The notes under the pieces: model-generated | Database searches by the model: none | The model's input: only the letters and a program-made list of their open reading frames with translations | Told to the model about the DNA's origin: nothing | From: JANNGZ01 sp031404155 | Lineage (GTDB): Bacteria > Pseudomonadota > Gammaproteobacteria > Burkholderiales > Burkholderiaceae_C | Length of the DNA stretch: 6,939 nt | Direction: 5' to 3' | Assembly: GCA_031404155.1 (NCBI GenBank) | Contig: JANNGZ010000071.1 | Coordinates: 1 to 6,939 of the forward strand | Translations under genes and position numbers: made by a program | In this document: positions 5,633 to 6,939 of the stretch, one piece after another | Position numbering within the stretch: position 1 is the first letter of the stretch | How the letters are laid out: each line of letters opens with the position of its first letter

Positions 5633-6939
5633 ATGCTGCATCGTGTTTCCACTTTCTTTTCGTCGAGCCGTCGCTCGTCCCTCGCAAGCGCCGCGCTGGC
5701 CGCGGCCACGCTCGCTGCGTCGGGCCTGGTGGCCTGCGTCTCCGCGCCGGGCAGCGACCCGCAGGCGGTTTTGCGCGCGGCCGAGGCGGCGATGGGTGGC
5801 GACAAGCTGAAGTCGATCGCCTTCGCGGGCAGCGGCACCGGCGCGGTCTTCGGGCAGGCGCACCAGCCGGGCATGGCCTGGCCTAAGGTGACTTACTCGA
5901 AACTCGAGCGCATTGCGGACTATGAAAACGGCGCCTTGCGCGAAGACTTCGCGCTCAGCCGTGCCGAGCCCACCGGCGGCGGCGCCACGCCGCTGATGGG
6001 CCAGGGCGAGCAGCGCGGTACCGGCCTGGTGATGGGCGGTTTTGCCTGGAACATGGCCGGCCCGGCGCCCGTGCCGGCGCCGGTGGCGCACGACGTGCGG
6101 GTGCACGACCTCTGGACCACCCCGCATGGCGTGCTGAAAGCCGCGGCCAAACATTCGCCGCGCGTGGCGGTGACGCAGAACGCCGCCGGCGCCAAACAAA
6201 CCACGCTCTCCTTCACCGCACCCGGCGCCTTCAGCGCCACCGCGGTACTCAACGCCGCCAACCTGGTCGAGCGCGTCGACTCGCGCCACCCGCACCCGGT
6301 GACCGGCGACACCGAGGTGGTGACCACCTTCAGCGACTACCGCGACCACGGCGGCGTGAAGTTTCCGGCGCGCATCCGCCAGAGCAAGGGCGGCTTCGAA
6401 GTGCTCGACATCGCGGTGAGCAGCGTAACGCCGAACGCTCCGTCGAACATCACCGAGGTGCCAGCGCTGGTACGCGCTTTTGCCGAGCGTGCCGCCACCG
6501 AGAAAGTGGCCGAGGGCGTGTGGTTCGTGGCCGGTGGTTCGCACAACAGCGTGGCCGTGGAGATGGCCGACCACATGATGCTGGTGGAAAGCCCGCTCTA
6601 CGACGGCCGCGCCGCCGCGGTGCTGGCCGCGGTGAAGGCGCTCGCGCCCGGCAAGCCGATTCGCTACGTGGTCAACTCGCACCACCACTTCGACCACTCG
6701 GGCGGGCTGCGCGCCGCGGTGGGCGACGGCGCCACGCTGGTCACCAGTGCCGCGGCCAAGCCCTACTTCGAGCGGGTGTTGGCTAACGCCAATTCGATCA
6801 GCCCCGACCTGCTCGCCAAGAGCGGCCGCAAGGCCAACGTGCTCGGTGTCGACGGCAAGCTGGTGATGAGCGACGCGTCACGCACGGTGGAGATCCACCA
6901 GCTCCAGGGCAACATCCACGCCCAGGGCTTCCAGCTCGT
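5633..6939 (+). CDS. Metallo-beta-lactamase-fold hydrolase, probable lipoprotein (3' end cut off)
   Basis: The frame is open from ATG 5633 to the window end, 435 codons plus two bases, so the C-terminus is missing. The N-terminus has a basic region (SSRRSS), a hydrophobic core (SAALAAATLAAS) and the lipobox LVAC with C34, predicting a lipid-anchored envelope protein. Residues from about 40 to 285 form a separate N-terminal region that I do not recognise, beginning DPQAVLRAAEAAMGG. From about residue 292 the MBL fold starts (EGVWFVAGGSHNSVAVEM), followed by ESPL and the metal-binding motif HHHFDHSGG (350-358), which supplies H350, H352, D354 and H355. The remaining metal ligands (a later His, an Asp and a final His) would lie at or beyond the window end. 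The substrate is unknown; an antibiotic-hydrolysing role is not indicated. The gene follows the terminator hairpin and so probably has its own promoter. Confidence 0.9.
   Translation, partial: MLHRVSTFFSSSRRSSLASAALAAATLAASGLVACVSAPGSDPQAVLRAAEAAMGGDKLKSIAFAGSGTGAVFGQAHQPGMAWPKVTYSKLERIADYENGALREDFALSRAEPTGGGATPLMGQGEQRGTGLVMGGFAWNMAGPAPVPAPVAHDVRVHDLWTTPHGVLKAAAKHSPRVAVTQNAAGAKQTTLSFTAPGAFSATAVLNAANLVERVDSRHPHPVTGDTEVVTTFSDYRDHGGVKFPARIRQSKGGFEVLDIAVSSVTPNAPSNITEVPALVRAFAERAATEKVAEGVWFVAGGSHNSVAVEMADHMMLVESPLYDGRAAAVLAAVKALAPGKPIRYVVNSHHHFDHSGGLRAAVGDGATLVTSAAAKPYFERVLANANSISPDLLAKSGRKANVLGVDGKLVMSDASRTVEIHQLQGNIHAQGFQL

Noticed and set aside
5528..6697. Minus-strand open frame of 389 codons opposite the MBL gene
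   Set aside because: His/Arg/Gly-rich composition with no domain. The plus strand carries a lipobox, the MBL metal motif and a good ribosome binding site.

Overview
The window looks like a chromosomal stretch from a GC-rich betaproteobacterium, most likely Burkholderiales (Comamonadaceae or a Rubrivivax/Leptothrix-like lineage). The grounds are very high GC with strong G/C preference at third codon positions, a tripartite tricarboxylate transporter (TTT) with a Bug-type binding protein (a family greatly expanded in that order), and a GC-rich intergenic inverted repeat. This placement is an inference from style and gene content, not a database match.

The left half (1-2918, minus strand) is a TTT operon transcribed leftward in the order tctC (periplasmic solute-binding protein), tctB (small membrane subunit), tctA (large membrane subunit, cut by the window edge). 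The tctB-tctA gap holds a striking 39-bp inverted repeat (1274-1379). Each of its arms is itself a hairpin, and its outer end carries the purine run that serves as tctA's probable ribosome binding site. A 158-bp intergenic region (2919-3076) separates tctC from the divergent right half.

The right half is all on the plus strand. It contains an HpcH/HpaI aldolase / CitE-like CoA-ester lyase (3077-4135), a RimJ/RimL-type GNAT acetyltransferase (4160-4762), an exported Ala/Lys/Pro-rich protein with an MliC-like C-terminal domain (4848-5438), a strong terminator-like hairpin (5495-5528), and a probable lipoprotein with a metallo-beta-lactamase fold (5633 to beyond the window end).

The simplest functional reading is that TctCBA imports an organic carboxylate, and that the divergent CitE-like enzyme may act on a CoA ester derived from it. 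The other three plus-strand genes have no evident tie to that pathway. Three of the six starts appear to be non-ATG (TTG for tctC and the exported protein, GTG for tctB). The two TTG choices rest on well-placed Shine-Dalgarno sequences. I see no tRNA, rRNA, CRISPR array, insertion sequence, phage gene or defence system. Apart from the repeat element, this is ordinary housekeeping and transport sequence.
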